Source of the DNA: Bolinopsis microptera
Lineage: Eukaryota; Ctenophora; Tentaculata; Lobata; Bolinopsidae
DNA: 64,000 nucleotides
Reading direction: 5' to 3'
NCBI RefSeq assembly: GCF_026151205.1
Contig: NC_087078.1
Location: forward strand, 5,659,675-5,723,674
The position numbers and the translations under genes are program-made. Below, one piece after another: positions 9,091 to 20,209 of this stretch; position 1 is the stretch's first letter; each line of letters begins with the position of its first letter. Under the pieces are notes generated by a model. The model was not told the DNA's origin, ran no database searches, and saw nothing but the letters and a program-made list of their open reading frames with translations.

Positions 9091-11973
9091 ATGAACCAAC
9101 TTTATTCGAAGACGAAATCTTCACAAAAACGTAAAAAGAAAAAAGTGAAAAAAGCCCCTTCAGTAAATGTAGCTCCCGGGGATGAAAGCAACACAGAAAA
9201 AGAAAGACTAAGGGTTGGATTTGTTGACAAAAATGTTTTCGATCAAGATTTAGTCAGACATGTAAAAGAGGAGGAGGAGAAATTGAAATTGTTAAGGAAG
9301 TTGAACTTGAAGGAAAGTCGGATTGTTGCCAACAAGTCAGTCATTGAAAGGGAAGAAGAACATTTGCGATCATTTCTTGAGAACACTAGCAGAGAAGTGT
9401 ACGAGAATGATGAGGAACAAAGAATTGATGAGCTGATGAAAACGAAAGCAGCCGTCCTTGAGGATCAGAACCCTGCGTTTCGTGATGAAAATGAAAACGA
9501 AGAAAGGACAGTGATGAATCGTGCTGAAGAGAATGAGCCTTCTGAGTTGCATGCGGAGTATGTGCGGAATATGAACAGAGAAGAAGAACGACTAAGGGTT
9601 GGATTTGTTGACAAAAATGTTGTCGATCAAGATTTAGTCAGACATGTAAAAGAGGAGGAGGAGAAATTGAAATTGTTAAGGAAGTTGAACTTGAAGGAAA
9701 GTCGGATTGTTGCCAACGAGTCAGTCATTGAAAAGGAAGAAGAACATTTGCGATCAATTCTTGAGAACACTAGCAGAGAAGTGTATGAGAATGATGAGGA
9801 ACAAAGAATTGATGAGCTGATGAAAACGAAAGCAGCCATCCTTGAGGATCAGAGCCCTGCGTTTCGCGACGTTAATGAAGACGAAGAAAGGACAGTGATG
9901 AATCGTGCTGAGGAGAGTGAGACTTCTGCATTGCATGCGGAGTATGTGCGGAATATGAACACAGAAGAAGAAAGATTAACGGTTGGATTTGTTGACAAAA
10001 ATGTTGTCGATCAAGATTTAGTCAGACATGTAAAAGAGGAGGAGGAGAAATTGAAAATGTTGAGAAAGTTGAAGCAAAGTCGGATTGTAGCAACCGAGTC
10101 AGTCATTGAAAAGGAAGAAGAACATTTGCGATCATTTCTTCAGAACACTAGCAGAGAAGTGTATGAGAATGATGAGGAACAAAGAATTGATGAGCTGATG
10201 AAAACGAGAGCAGTTGTCCTTGAGGATCAGAACCCTGCGTTTCGTGATGAAAATGAAGACGAAGAAAGGACAGTAATGAATCGTGCTGAGGAGAATGAGC
10301 CTTCTGAGTTGCATGCGGAGTATGCGCGGAATATGAACACAGAAGAAGAAAGACTAATAGTTGGATTTGTTGACAAAAATATTGTCGATCAAGATTTAGC
10401 CAGACAGGTAAAGGAGGAAGAGGAGAAATTGAAAATGTTGAGAAAGTTGAACTTGAAGGAAAGTCGGATTATTGCCAACGAGTCAATCATTGAAAAGGAA
10501 GAAGAATATTTGCGATCAATTCTTGAGAACACTAGCAGAGAAGTGTACGAGAACGATGAGGAACAAAGAATTGATGAGCTGATAAAAACGAGAGCAGCTG
10601 AAATAATCCCCGAAGTAGTAGAGGCGAGCATAGAGTATCAAGACGAAAACATAAAGTTAGATCGGGCCCACACTGTACGGACCACACTGGAAGGAGAGAC
10701 AAAACATGACTCTAACATTCGTGGGATAATGAACTGGTACGACGGCAAAAAGAGGAACGATGCAAACGAGGACAAAATTACCCGTCAGATCGAAGATGCG
10801 AGACTTAGAGATAACATTGCAAAACATGCCACATTTCAGAAACGAGAATCAGAACTCATCCTGAAACAAAACACAAGGAAGAATCTTGCAGCTGTTGATA
10901 ACACCAAGGGTCCCAACAAGGGTAAACTCCATTTCCGTACTGCGGGTGGTGTTATTAATTTTGTTATGAATGAGAGTGGAAAGTTCGCTGCTCAGAATAT
11001 TGTCCACAAGTTATCAAAGGACCATAATTTCATCCATCAAAAAAATGAGCACATTCAGAATTCAGACTGTGTTCTTCAAAATAACGTCGTTGAATGGGCC
11101 CTCAATATGGATAGTGACTATGTAAACTTACGGTTGAATGTAATTGACTGTAATTCTTTTAATGACGCAACAGGGACGAAAACCCACAACGACAGAAACG
11201 ATTGCACAGTCGTTAACCTGACTCGAAAGCATTTTATTCCAACCGACGCTTCAGTTGGGCGCGAAGCCAATAAGCACATCCGTTCTAAAGACTCGCTCGT
11301 GGAAAACTTTAAGTCGCACGATCTGAGGCTGGTATCCCGATACCATAACCACGTGAGAGGACATCATCTTTGTCCTGAGGGTGTGTTTGTCCAACGAGCT
11401 CATAAAATGCAATTCCCTCTGCCAAACACTACAGATCTCAGAAATTCTTGCACTTATTTCATTCCTCCGTCAAACTCACTGATTAATCGCAGCAAAGGGG
11501 CTAATATTTCGCAAGGTTGTGTGATAACAGGGAAGGACATGTTCTGGGATTTGTGTGATAATGGTAATATAGTTCAAAAAGCACTGAGACACAGTTTGGC
11601 TTTAACCGGCTCTCAGGACCGACAAAACCGTCAATACTCCATCCCTCTATCAGGGTCACAGGACGAGAACCACCCTGTGTATTTTATCCCGGATAATAAG
11701 TTAATAAACAGAGCGACGATCAGACCTATCCCCAAAGCCGGCTTGGGTGATCTGAGGAACAACACTCGCCATAATAATCACCGGAAAAAAACCTACTCTC
11801 CTTGGAAACGCAGCAAGTTTAGTATCAGCTCAGAGGGTTCGCTGGAACGCAAGCAAAAGTTTGGTAGATTTGGTGATGCTGCTTGGAAGCCGTGTGACAA
11901 TAGCTACGAAATATTCGATGGCTTGTCCATTGACGAGGATTATCTCAATGAGTTAGATGAAGAAGATGTGTAG
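9091..11973 (+). CDS. coiled-coil / 15-residue-repeat protein, copy 3 (960 aa)
   Basis: Longest family member, function unknown. It starts at ATG 9091, with an in-frame stop at 9058-9060. A Lys-rich N-terminus (QKRKKKKVKK, a possible nuclear or nucleic-acid-binding signal) is followed by 3.7 tandem copies of a 128-residue Glu/Lys/Arg-rich segment (residues ~35-501), each with the core VGFVDKNVVDQDL and KEEEEKLK; these are strongly predicted coiled coil by composition. A linker nearly identical to copy 1 follows, then the 15-residue repeat region and the acidic end LNELDEEDV. It differs from copy 1 mainly in the number of coiled-coil units and in a few diverged patches (for example around 10735-10790). 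No signal peptide or transmembrane segment. A cytoskeletal or structural role is only a guess. Confidence 0.8.
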   Translation: MNQLYSKTKSSQKRKKKKVKKAPSVNVAPGDESNTEKERLRVGFVDKNVFDQDLVRHVKEEEEKLKLLRKLNLKESRIVANKSVIEREEEHLRSFLENTSREVYENDEEQRIDELMKTKAAVLEDQNPAFRDENENEERTVMNRAEENEPSELHAEYVRNMNREEERLRVGFVDKNVVDQDLVRHVKEEEEKLKLLRKLNLKESRIVANESVIEKEEEHLRSILENTSREVYENDEEQRIDELMKTKAAILEDQSPAFRDVNEDEERTVMNRAEESETSALHAEYVRNMNTEEERLTVGFVDKNVVDQDLVRHVKEEEEKLKMLRKLKQSRIVATESVIEKEEEHLRSFLQNTSREVYENDEEQRIDELMKTRAVVLEDQNPAFRDENEDEERTVMNRAEENEPSELHAEYARNMNTEEERLIVGFVDKNIVDQDLARQVKEEEEKLKMLRKLNLKESRIIANESIIEKEEEYLRSILENTSREVYENDEEQRIDELIKTRAAEIIPEVVEASIEYQDENIKLDRAHTVRTTLEGETKHDSNIRGIMNWYDGKKRNDANEDKITRQIEDARLRDNIAKHATFQKRESELILKQNTRKNLAAVDNTKGPNKGKLHFRTAGGVINFVMNESGKFAAQNIVHKLSKDHNFIHQKNEHIQNSDCVLQNNVVEWALNMDSDYVNLRLNVIDCNSFNDATGTKTHNDRNDCTVVNLTRKHFIPTDASVGREANKHIRSKDSLVENFKSHDLRLVSRYHNHVRGHHLCPEGVFVQRAHKMQFPLPNTTDLRNSCTYFIPPSNSLINRSKGANISQGCVITGKDMFWDLCDNGNIVQKALRHSLALTGSQDRQNRQYSIPLSGSQDENHPVYFIPDNKLINRATIRPIPKAGLGDLRNNTRHNNHRKKTYSPWKRSKFSISSEGSLERKQKFGRFGDAAWKPCDNSYEIFDGLSIDEDYLNELDEEDV
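9193..10593 (+). repeat. 3.7 tandem copies of a 384-bp coding unit
   Basis: Units start at 9193, 9577, 9961 (378 bp, two codons shorter) and 10339 (partial). Each encodes the charged segment from TEEERLRVGFVDKN to AEYVRNMN. Copy 1 of the gene has only the tail of one unit plus the final partial unit, so copy number varies between paralogues. Confidence 0.9.
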
Positions 11974-13071
11974 TGCAAGAGTGGAATTGCTTTGAGTATT
12001 TGTATCTTGATATTGGAAATGATATTGACAAACATTGCATGCTAACTACAGTACTATTAGACTCGTAAAAATAGAATGATCTACGTAGAAATACCTCTGA
12101 ATGGTTCGGGTTGCCGTTACACGTTAATTGTTGAAATTACAAAGTTTTTCTTCAGAGTCTAGTTTACGTGTTAATAACGACTTTATTTTTGTTTGTTTTT
12201 TAAAATAACCAATTTTAAAGTAATGATAATGATATTACCTTTTTATTTATTTTTTATTTTTATTATTTTTATGGATCACGTCTCACCATCTAGATGACAA
12301 TTTTATCTGCAGAAGGACATTTTCTTGTTGAGTTTACCTAGATAATGTTTGTAAATCTTCCCAATCACCAATGAAGAATCTTAATCAGAAGTATGAATTA
12401 TATGATCATACTCTACCCTAAATCCTTAATGTATCACTATCATGTCAGAACACAGAAGGGTGTTTGAACGATATTATTATTACGTTTTGTACAACTAGGC
12501 CGTGCGCGATCGACCGTAAGACGCGCGCGCTGACCATTGAATGGTTTTTAGCTCTTATTTCGGCCATCACATTATTTCGGAAACAATCAAAAAGTTGAAA
12601 TACTTCCCATATAACAATTTTGTTGAAATTTGGTCAGCTTACGTAAAAACTTATGTTCTACTGAACCTAAATTAGTTTGAGCAATTTCGATGGTCAGAAT
12701 TTGAGTTATCAACGAACTTATACCTATTTTGTCATTTTTAGACCTCTTAATCAAAGCCAATTTCTCCCAACTAATTAAGGTTCGGTAATTAAGTATGATT
12801 GGAAGGTTCTGAAAAATTTTCAGCATGATTCATGTTTAGGAACTGAAGATATAAAAGAATAATACGACAAAAATCAACGAATTTCGTCAAATTACGCGAC
12901 TTTTACACTTAATTTTGCTCCAAAAGTTGTAGGTTTACAACTTAATTGACGATGTCATCGCAGCTCGGCGCGGCACACGGGCACAGTAGCGCATCTCGCC
13001 GATCTATCAAGTGAGAAGCCTCGATGTGAGATTGTGAGAAGCCTCATTGAGTGCGCGGCGCGGCACAGTAA
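11974..13071. other. 3' flank of copy 3; no gene seen
   Basis: The first ~500 bp aligns patchily with the flank of copy 1 (1938-2450), and similarity resumes near 13895-14000. This suggests that ~1.4 kb of mobile sequence (12490-13880) was inserted into the duplicated flank. 12955-13080 is unusually GC-rich, with repeated GCGGCGCGGCACA words. Confidence 0.4.
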
Positions 13072-13080
13072 CGCATCGCG

Positions 13081-13170
13081 TTACTGGGCCGCGCTCAGCC
13101 TGTCATTCCGCCAAATCTTTATTCATTATTATTATGTTAATGAACATAATAGCCTGGGGTCCTCAGGTAA
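13081..13170 (+). mobile_element. hAT-like MITE, copy B (90 bp)
   Basis: Same termini as copy A, with a longer internal ATT-rich stretch. Flanked by CGCATCGCG on both sides (13072-13080 and 13171-13179), an 8-9 bp target duplication. Confidence 0.85.
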
Positions 13171-13289
13171 CGCATCGCGCTACAACATACAAGTTTACAA
13201 CTTACCAGGACACGCGCCGAGTTGGACTCGTCGTTGAATTGTATAATTATATGGATGATGAATGATGAAAGCAAGCTTCTAAATTCGGG

Positions 13290-13645
13290 ATAGCCTGTGG
13301 CCGGCAACGCCCGATTCTAATGCTTCTACAGACCTACATGACACAAGTGCAAGTAAGTAGGGAAATATTTCATGCTAGGCATGTGGCACCCATTACGGTA
13401 ACCATCCATTGAGTTTTTGCTTTTTCGCTGTACTATATTGCACAGCTCCCCATTTAACCCTCACACACGATTTCTCGAGCATTCGGCTGGGTGGACCGGG
13501 AGGCTGCATAGATCTTATGGGATCCTTAGCAGAACGTCGACGACGCTCACCCCACGACTAGGTAGACAGCGGGTATTGAACTTGCAACCTCACGATTGCT
13601 GGCGTTCTAAGAACTGCGTTCTAACCAACTGAGCTACCTGGCCGT
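13290..13645 (-). mobile_element. tRNA-derived SINE
   Basis: On the minus strand, 13643 to 13561 reads like a degenerate tRNA: an A-box-like TAGCTCAGTTGGTTAGAAC and a B-box-like GGTTGCAAGTTCAATACC at about the right spacing. The anticodon arm does not fold properly, so it is not a functional tRNA. It is followed by ~270 bp of non-tRNA body. This is the classic 5' head of a Pol III SINE. The 3' limit is a guess. Confidence 0.6.
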
Positions 13646-14762
13646 TATATGGAACAAATATTTTACGAGTATCACCCGTTAATCCAAAAACCGCGCACCA
13701 TCAAATATGGCACCTAGGTGAAACTCACTGATCATTCCAAAAAAGTGTAACAAATTTGGTACTATGAAAATTCTCACAGTCTCTATCTTATCTAGAAAAC
13801 AATGGTACAAAAATTTTGAAAATCCGAGCAAGTTTTATATTTTTATTGTCAATTGTGCACCCCCTAGTACAACTACATGTTTTTTATTTTACATGTTTTG
13901 ATGATGTGATTGTTTTCATTTTTATGTTATATAATTCGTTATCAGTTCTTCATCTTTGTTTTATAAAGTAAACTGAAGAGTGAAAATATTTCCCTACGCT
14001 TTGGCTTACCTTATCGATTTTTATTTGAACGCTCATTAATTGGACGCTGGAGGCCCTAGCGCGATAGCGATTATTTTTAATTTCCGTTCAAATTTTGGCG
14101 AACGTCCTTTTAAAAAAATAACGGGTGATACTTATAAAATATTTGTTTCATACCGTCGACGAGTCCAACTAAGCGCGCGTCTTGGTCATGGTATAGGTTA
14201 TAAACCTACCACGTGATAAGCGTTTGAAAATTTAGATCGTGCTAGCTACAGCATATACAAGTTGAAGTACAATATATTCAATATTACAAATCCCAAATTT
14301 TCAAAATTTACCTCTAGTCTAGCAGGTTAGGGGCCATTTTTGCAAAAGGACTTTGCCGCTTCGACATTCGACGCGCCGCACTATTAACTATCATTTTCAT
14401 TTCGCACATGACGAGACCTTCACATAGCCATTTGTATTATACGCGTACTGCGGTCGCGCGCTACTGCAAGCGAGAGGGCTCTGGTTAGAGCAAGACGAGA
14501 CTGTTGCTTTGTTAAATCGCAGAGCAACGATCTGGAAGAGTTGTATGATCTGGAAGAGTTGTATGAGCAGCAGTGAGCAGCAGTATCTTTGCACTTAGCC
14601 CCTCCTGTGCGCCGCGCACGAGTGCGCGGCTCCCCACTAGCTGTATCGTAAAAACGTAAAAAACCATAGTGCATAGTGAAACGACCGTGGGGGTCACAAC
14701 GTGATACAATGTCTTGGTTATAGGTTATATTGACTTATAAACCTACAAGGAAAATAGCTGGA

Positions 14763-14903
14763 AAGGGTGGTTTTTGAATTTCGGACAAATCCAGAAAGGG
14801 AGCCGGGATCGGAGGGGGGAATGGGGGTTTCTGCATTCTGAAAATCCGGACGTCCGGGTCTGAAAATTTGCAATTTTGGCCGACGTCCTAAGTAGATGGC
14901 CCC
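14763..14903. mobile_element. partial MITE of the AGGACGTCC family
   Basis: Contains AATTTCGGACAAATCC and ends GGCCGACGTCCTAAGTAGATGGCCCC, matching in inverted form the left end of the element at 7707. The opposite end is not found nearby. Confidence 0.5.
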
Positions 14904-15361
14904 TTACTCCAAATTGCGTTAGAATTTGAGATAATTAGTGAGTGTAGGTAGGTGACCAGTTTACGTTACGTGAAGCACTGTAGTCTGTATTAAGTATGGT
15001 TTCCTTTCAACACCAAATTCACCTAACAGTCACCATGGCACATTACATGGGCCTACGCGTACTAAGTAACTCGCTTGTGACGTGACGCTACTAATATTGC
15101 AATTAGCGCGATCAGAGGGCGCTTTGAGTTTGGTTAGAACTTAAGTTTTACCCTTTAGTTCGCTTAAACACATTCGTATTTTTAGCTGTTTTTTAACGCG
15201 TACTGCAGTCACAATATATGAATATGATTAATATGAACAAGGAAGCTATAATTTACATCATACATGACCATTGCTTGCAGACCTTCCTGTGGTTTATTTT
15301 ACTTTTAAGAGTGTTATATTAGTTCTTGGTAGATTTTTGCTGGACAAAATCATGTTATTTT

Positions 15362-15450
15362 TTACAGGCTATAATGCAAATGTTCATAAACATTGTAAAC
15401 AAATAAAGATTCGGCTGATTGTCATTGACAGGCTGAGCGCCTCCCAGTAA
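15362..15450 (-). mobile_element. degenerate hAT-like MITE, copy D
   Basis: The reverse complement starts TTACTGGG and keeps GCGCTCAGCCTGTCA and GAATCTTTATT, as in copies A-C, but the other end has decayed and no target duplication is visible. Confidence 0.5.
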
Positions 15451-15611
15451 ATACAATGAGTAAATTTCTTTATATCTAACCCATAACCAGAGCCCTCCCG
15501 CGCTTGCTGTTATTATGCACAATAGCTAGTAGCAGTGCAGTGCCAGTATCGCACCACCGTGAAATGGTTGTAGGTGAATTGTATGAGCAATGTATGTTCT
15601 TTATACATTGT

Positions 15612-16123
15612 ATATTTTACCAAAACCCATAATCATGGGTAGAGTGGACCGCTGCCAGTGTCTCTCTTTCCCAAACAAAAGGAAATGATATTAATTTGAT
15701 TGACCGTTCTCAAATGCAAAATGATACCGAGAATGAAATCGGTCGCTCGCTTTTCCCATTCATTCACGGCTTACGAATTGTAATAATTTTCGATTGATTA
15801 CATGTCAATCAGACGCTGTAAAAATCTCTTTGGGTTGCGTTCGGGTCGATACCTAGTATTTCGGGGTAAGGGTGGTAGTTATCACTTATTGCATTAGCTG
15901 AAGTTTATTGAATCTTTATTGCCGAGTACAGCTGCCTTTGGGTAGTTCTTCTTAATCTATTACAATTGTAAATGAATGGGAAAAGCGAGCGACCGATTTC
16001 ATTCTCGGTATCATTTTGCATTTGAGAACGGTCAATCAAATTAATATCATTTCCTTTTGTTTGGGAAAGAGAGACACTGGCAGCGGTCCACTCTACCCAT
16101 GATTATGGGTTTTGGTAAAATAT
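15612..16123. mobile_element. long-TIR foldback element, copy 1
   Basis: The left arm (15612-15767) and right arm (15969-16123) are near-perfect inverted repeats of ~155 bp, beginning ATATTTTACCAAAACCC. The ~200-bp loop contains TTGCCGAGTA and CTTTGGGTAGTTCTTCTTAATC, which resembles the 3' tail of the LINE at 31740-31790. No ORF. Confidence 0.85.
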
Positions 16124-17219
16124 CATCTCTTTTTGATTATAATGTCAGGGTACTTTATAAAGTCGAAATATAAACTGATATCTTCATTGAGTGGAGTTGG
16201 GTTAAAAACATATAAGAGATACGATGATATCTTCATTATAATAAGGAGGAAGTTTCAACGATTTCGAAATTTTTCCTTTAAAAACATTTCCTTGTGTTTA
16301 GGTAAGCAAATAGGTCCATCACTGACTGAATGTACCACTTAATACTCATTCAAGTTGACATTAAATTCATATATAATGACATTAAACTGTCGTGGCAAAG
16401 CAGAATTTGTTGGAAATCACGAATGAGCAAAATTCTCACCTTGCGCACGTGCAAACTTTGAGCGGACGTTGCATGCGCATCCAATATTGAATCGCCGTAA
16501 ATTTTTGCATGTAATTGTTTTATATATAGCTTGATAAGCATGCAAAGTTTCAAAGTATTTCAAGAAGAACTGTAATCACAACGGCACTCTAAAGTTAACA
16601 GAAAATGACGAAAACAGCAATTTTCAGTGATTTTAGCAATTTTCTATCAATTTGGGCGTGTCCCCACGTGTGCAACTTTTCGATTTTCAACTTTAAAACT
16701 AGCCTAATGCACAATTTATACCTATAGGAAGCAGAATTGAGCTCCACAACCCAAGGCATGGCCCAACACCAAAGAATACTAAATCGCAAAATTGACGTTT
16801 TTATAAAATAATTCTTCAAAAAAGCACAAACTTCAATGACAAATATCTTTATGAAGGAGCAAGCTAGAAAAACTTTCCGGTAGATTTTCAGAATGCTTGA
16901 ACAATTATCTAAGGTAAAAATTTCCTCAGATTTTGAATAAAATTACTCCTTAATGGGTTAAAATTAATTTTAAAAGTTATTACTTTGTCAAAAATCAAGT
17001 TTTAAAAACGGTTAACTTGATGACGTCATCAAGGGGTGTTCGTGACGTCAAATAATTTGTTTATACAATGTAAACTAAAGTGTAAACAATTATTTGCAAG
17101 ACCTGTGGTCGGAAATGGCTGTATCTTTTATACTTTTGAATCTATGGACACTTAAATACAGGCTACAATTGACTGGCAAAGCGTCTATCCCTGAATATAT
17201 ATGTATATCTGTATATCTG

Positions 17220-17731
17220 TATTTGACCAAAACCCATAATCATGGGTAGAGTGGACCGCTGCCAGTGTCTCTCTTTCCCAAACAAAAGGAAATGATATTA
17301 ATTTGATTGACCGTTCTCAAATGCAAAATGATACCGAGAATGAAATCGGTCGCTCGCTTTTCCCATTCATTCACGGCTTACGAATTGTGATAAGTTTCGA
17401 TTGATTAGGTACATCAATCAGATGCTGTAAAAATCTCTTTGGGTTGCGTTCGGGTCGATACCTAGTATTTCGGGGTAAGGGTGGTAGTTATTACATATTG
17501 AATTAGCTGAAGTTTATTGAATCTTTATTGCTGAGTACAGCTGCCTTTGGGTAGTTCTTCTTAATCTATTACAATTGTAAATGAATGGGAAAAGCGAGCG
17601 ACCGATTTCATTCTCGGTATCATTTTGCATTTGAGAACGGTCAATCAAATTAATATCATTTCCTTTTGTTTGGGAAAGAGAGACACTGGCAGCGGTCCAC
17701 TCTACCCATGATTATGGGTTTTGGTCAAATA
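17220..17731. mobile_element. long-TIR foldback element, copy 2
   Basis: Same arms as copy 1, except that the terminal TTTTACC is TTTGACC here, and both arms of this copy carry the matching change. The loop differs at scattered sites. Confidence 0.85.
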
Positions 17732-18768
17732 TCATCTCTTTTTGATTATAATGTCAGGGTACTTTATAAAGTCGAAATATAAACTGATATCTTCATTAAT
17801 AAGGAGGAAGTTTCAACAATTTCGAAATTTTTCCTTTAAAAACATTTCCTTGTGTTTAGGTAAGCATAGCGGTCGATCACTGACTGAATATGCCACTTAA
17901 TACTCATTCAAGTTGGCATTAAATTCATTTATAATGACATTAAACTGTCGTGGCAAAGCAGAATTTGTTGGAAATCACAAATGAGCAAAATTCTCACCTT
18001 TCGCACGTGCAAACTTTGAGCGGACGTTGCGTGCGCATCCAATATTGAATCACCGTAAAATTTTGCATGTAATTGTTGTATATATAGTTTGATAAGCATG
18101 CAAAGTTTCAAAGTATTTCAAGAAGAACTGTTATCACAACGGCACTCTAAAGTTGACAGAAAATGACGAAAACAGCAATTTTCAGTGATTTTAGCAATTT
18201 TTTATCAATTTGGGCGTGTCCCCACGTGTGCAACTTTTCGATTTTTAACTTTAAAACTAGCCTAATGCACAATTTATATCTATAGGAAGCAGAACTGAGC
18301 TCCACAACCCAAGGCATGGCCCAACACCAGAGAATACTAAATCGCAAAATTGACGTTTTTATAAAATAATTCTTCAAAAAAACACAAACTTCAATGACGA
18401 ATATCTTTATGAAGGAGCAAGCTAGAAAAACTTTCCGGTAGATTTTCAGAATGCTTGAACAATTATCTAAGATGAAAATTTCCTCAGATTTTGAATAAAA
18501 TTACTTTTTAATGGTGTAAAATCATTTTTAAAAGTTATTACTTTGTCAAAAATCAAGTTTTAAAAACGGTTAACTTGATGACGTCATCAAGGGGTGTTCA
18601 TGACGTCAAATAATTTGTTTATACAATGTAAACTAAAGTGTAAACAATTATTTTCAAGACCTGTGGTCGGAATTGGCTGTATCTTTTATACTTTTGAATC
18701 TACGGACAATTAAATACAGGCTACAATTGACTGGCAAAGCGTCTATCCCTGAATATATATGTATGTAT

Positions 18769-19881
18769 GTATATGTCCCGACAATCTGTCGTAAAACAGG
18801 GGTTCTAGAAAACCCACTTCCCGATGTTCCTGAAACCTGAAACTTTTTTTGCAGTCGATTTGGTCAACGTCTAGACGCCCTGAAAAATTTCAGATCTCTA
18901 ACTCGATTTTAACATGGTTTTTAAGGCACCTGAATATGGCGATTTTGGGTTTTTTACCGAATTTCGTATAACAGTGCTTGGGGCGAGTATTTTATGCAAA
19001 TTTCTTAAAAATCTGAACATAACTATTTTTTATTCCTGTCATCTTTGACATCAAATTAGAATGTTTTGAACTAAAAATAAATCTGCTGAACGACTTCCGA
19101 TGAGTCTTAATGCCTGAAAAACTCCTGCCGGAGGCGGCGGCCTTCGGCCGCCGCCTCCGGCCGGAGTGCACGCTTCGCGTGCACGAAAGAGGCTTGTAAC
19201 GTGTACCAAAGGGGGTATAATAGTAAAGGGGGTATAATAGTAAAGGGGGTATAATAGTAAAGGGGGTACATAGTATACCCACAATAAATGCACCGGTCGT
19301 GCTTGCCAGCACTGTGATGTATATGTCCCGACAATCTGTCGTAAAACAGGGGTTCTAGAAAACCCATTTCCCGATGCTCCTGAAACCTGAAACTTTTTTT
19401 GCAGTCAATTTGGTCAACGTCTAGACGCCCTGAAAAATTTCAGATCTCTAACTCAATTTTAACATGGTTTTTAGGGCACCTGAATATGGCGATTTTGGGT
19501 TTTTTACCGAATTTCGTATAACAGTGCTGGCGAGTATTTTATGCAAATTTCTTAAAAATCTGAACATAACTATTTTTTATTCCTGTCATCTTTGACATCA
19601 AATTAGAATGTTTTGAACTAAAAATAAATCTGCTGAACGACTTCCGATGAGTCTTAATGCCTGGAAAACTCCTGCCGGAGGCGGCGGCCTTCGGCCGCCG
19701 CCTCCGGCCGGAGTGCACGCTTCGCGTGCACAAAAGAGGCTTGTAACGTGTACCAAAGGTGGTATAATAGTAAAAGGGGTATAATAGTAAAGGGGGTATA
19801 ATAGTAAAGGGGGTATAATAGTAAATGGGGAACATAGTATACCCACAATAAATGCAACGGTCGTGCTTGCCAGCACTGTGA
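18769..19881. repeat. tandem pair of 550-bp units with GC-rich hairpins
   Basis: Units start at 18769 and 19319 with GTATATGTCCCGACAATCTG. Each contains a 15-bp-stem GC palindrome with a TTC loop (CCGGAGGCGGCGGCC / GGCCGCCGCCTCCGG), then an 8-bp-stem hairpin GTGCACGC-TTC-GCGTGCAC, then a 17-bp GGGGGTATAATAGTAAA satellite with 3-5 copies. Non-coding. Confidence 0.9.
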
Positions 19882-20209
19882 TTTGTTGCAACAATGTAAA
19901 ACCTGCTCACTCCTAGATTTTTGTATTTTGAAATTGAATAAGCTAATTAAAGCGGTTGATAGATCTTTTAGGTTCCATTTTTTGTAAATATTTCACATCC
20001 TGAATTATTTTCTGACAATCCTATGACAATGATTCGAGACTTCAGCAACGTAAAACTATATTTATTTGCGTGCACGTTTCTCTATTATATTCATTCTCTA
20101 GTGCAAGGGTATTGACACCAAAAGAATTTGAGTACTATTGACTATAACAGATTACCAGCAGTGTCGAATCTACTACTGTGACCTAAACTAATTTTTTTCA
20201 GGTTCAGAA

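Larger units (their letters stand above)
15612..18765. repeat. tandem duplication of a 1.6-kb unit
   Basis: Unit 1 (15612-17219) and unit 2 (17220-18765) each consist of the foldback element plus ~1.1 kb of non-coding sequence. They are highly similar throughout, and both end in CTATCCCTGAATATATATGT. Small indels (for example ~25 bp missing near 17795) separate them. Short open frames inside are not conserved genes. Confidence 0.9.

Noticed and set aside
13561-13645. Functional tRNA gene on the minus strand
   Set aside because: A- and B-box words are present, but the anticodon stem and acceptor stem do not pair; best explained as a SINE head.
16350-18377. Paired minus ORFs (MKLCMLIKLYI, MKNYFIKTSIL) in both 1.6-kb units
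   Set aside because: Conserved only because the units are a recent duplication; short, AT-driven, with no recognisable domain.
18992-19910. Overlapping minus-strand ORFs rich in YYYTPFTIIPPLL
   Set aside because: They come from three-frame translation of the 17-bp TATAATAGTAAA satellite and the GC hairpin; no start context or homology.
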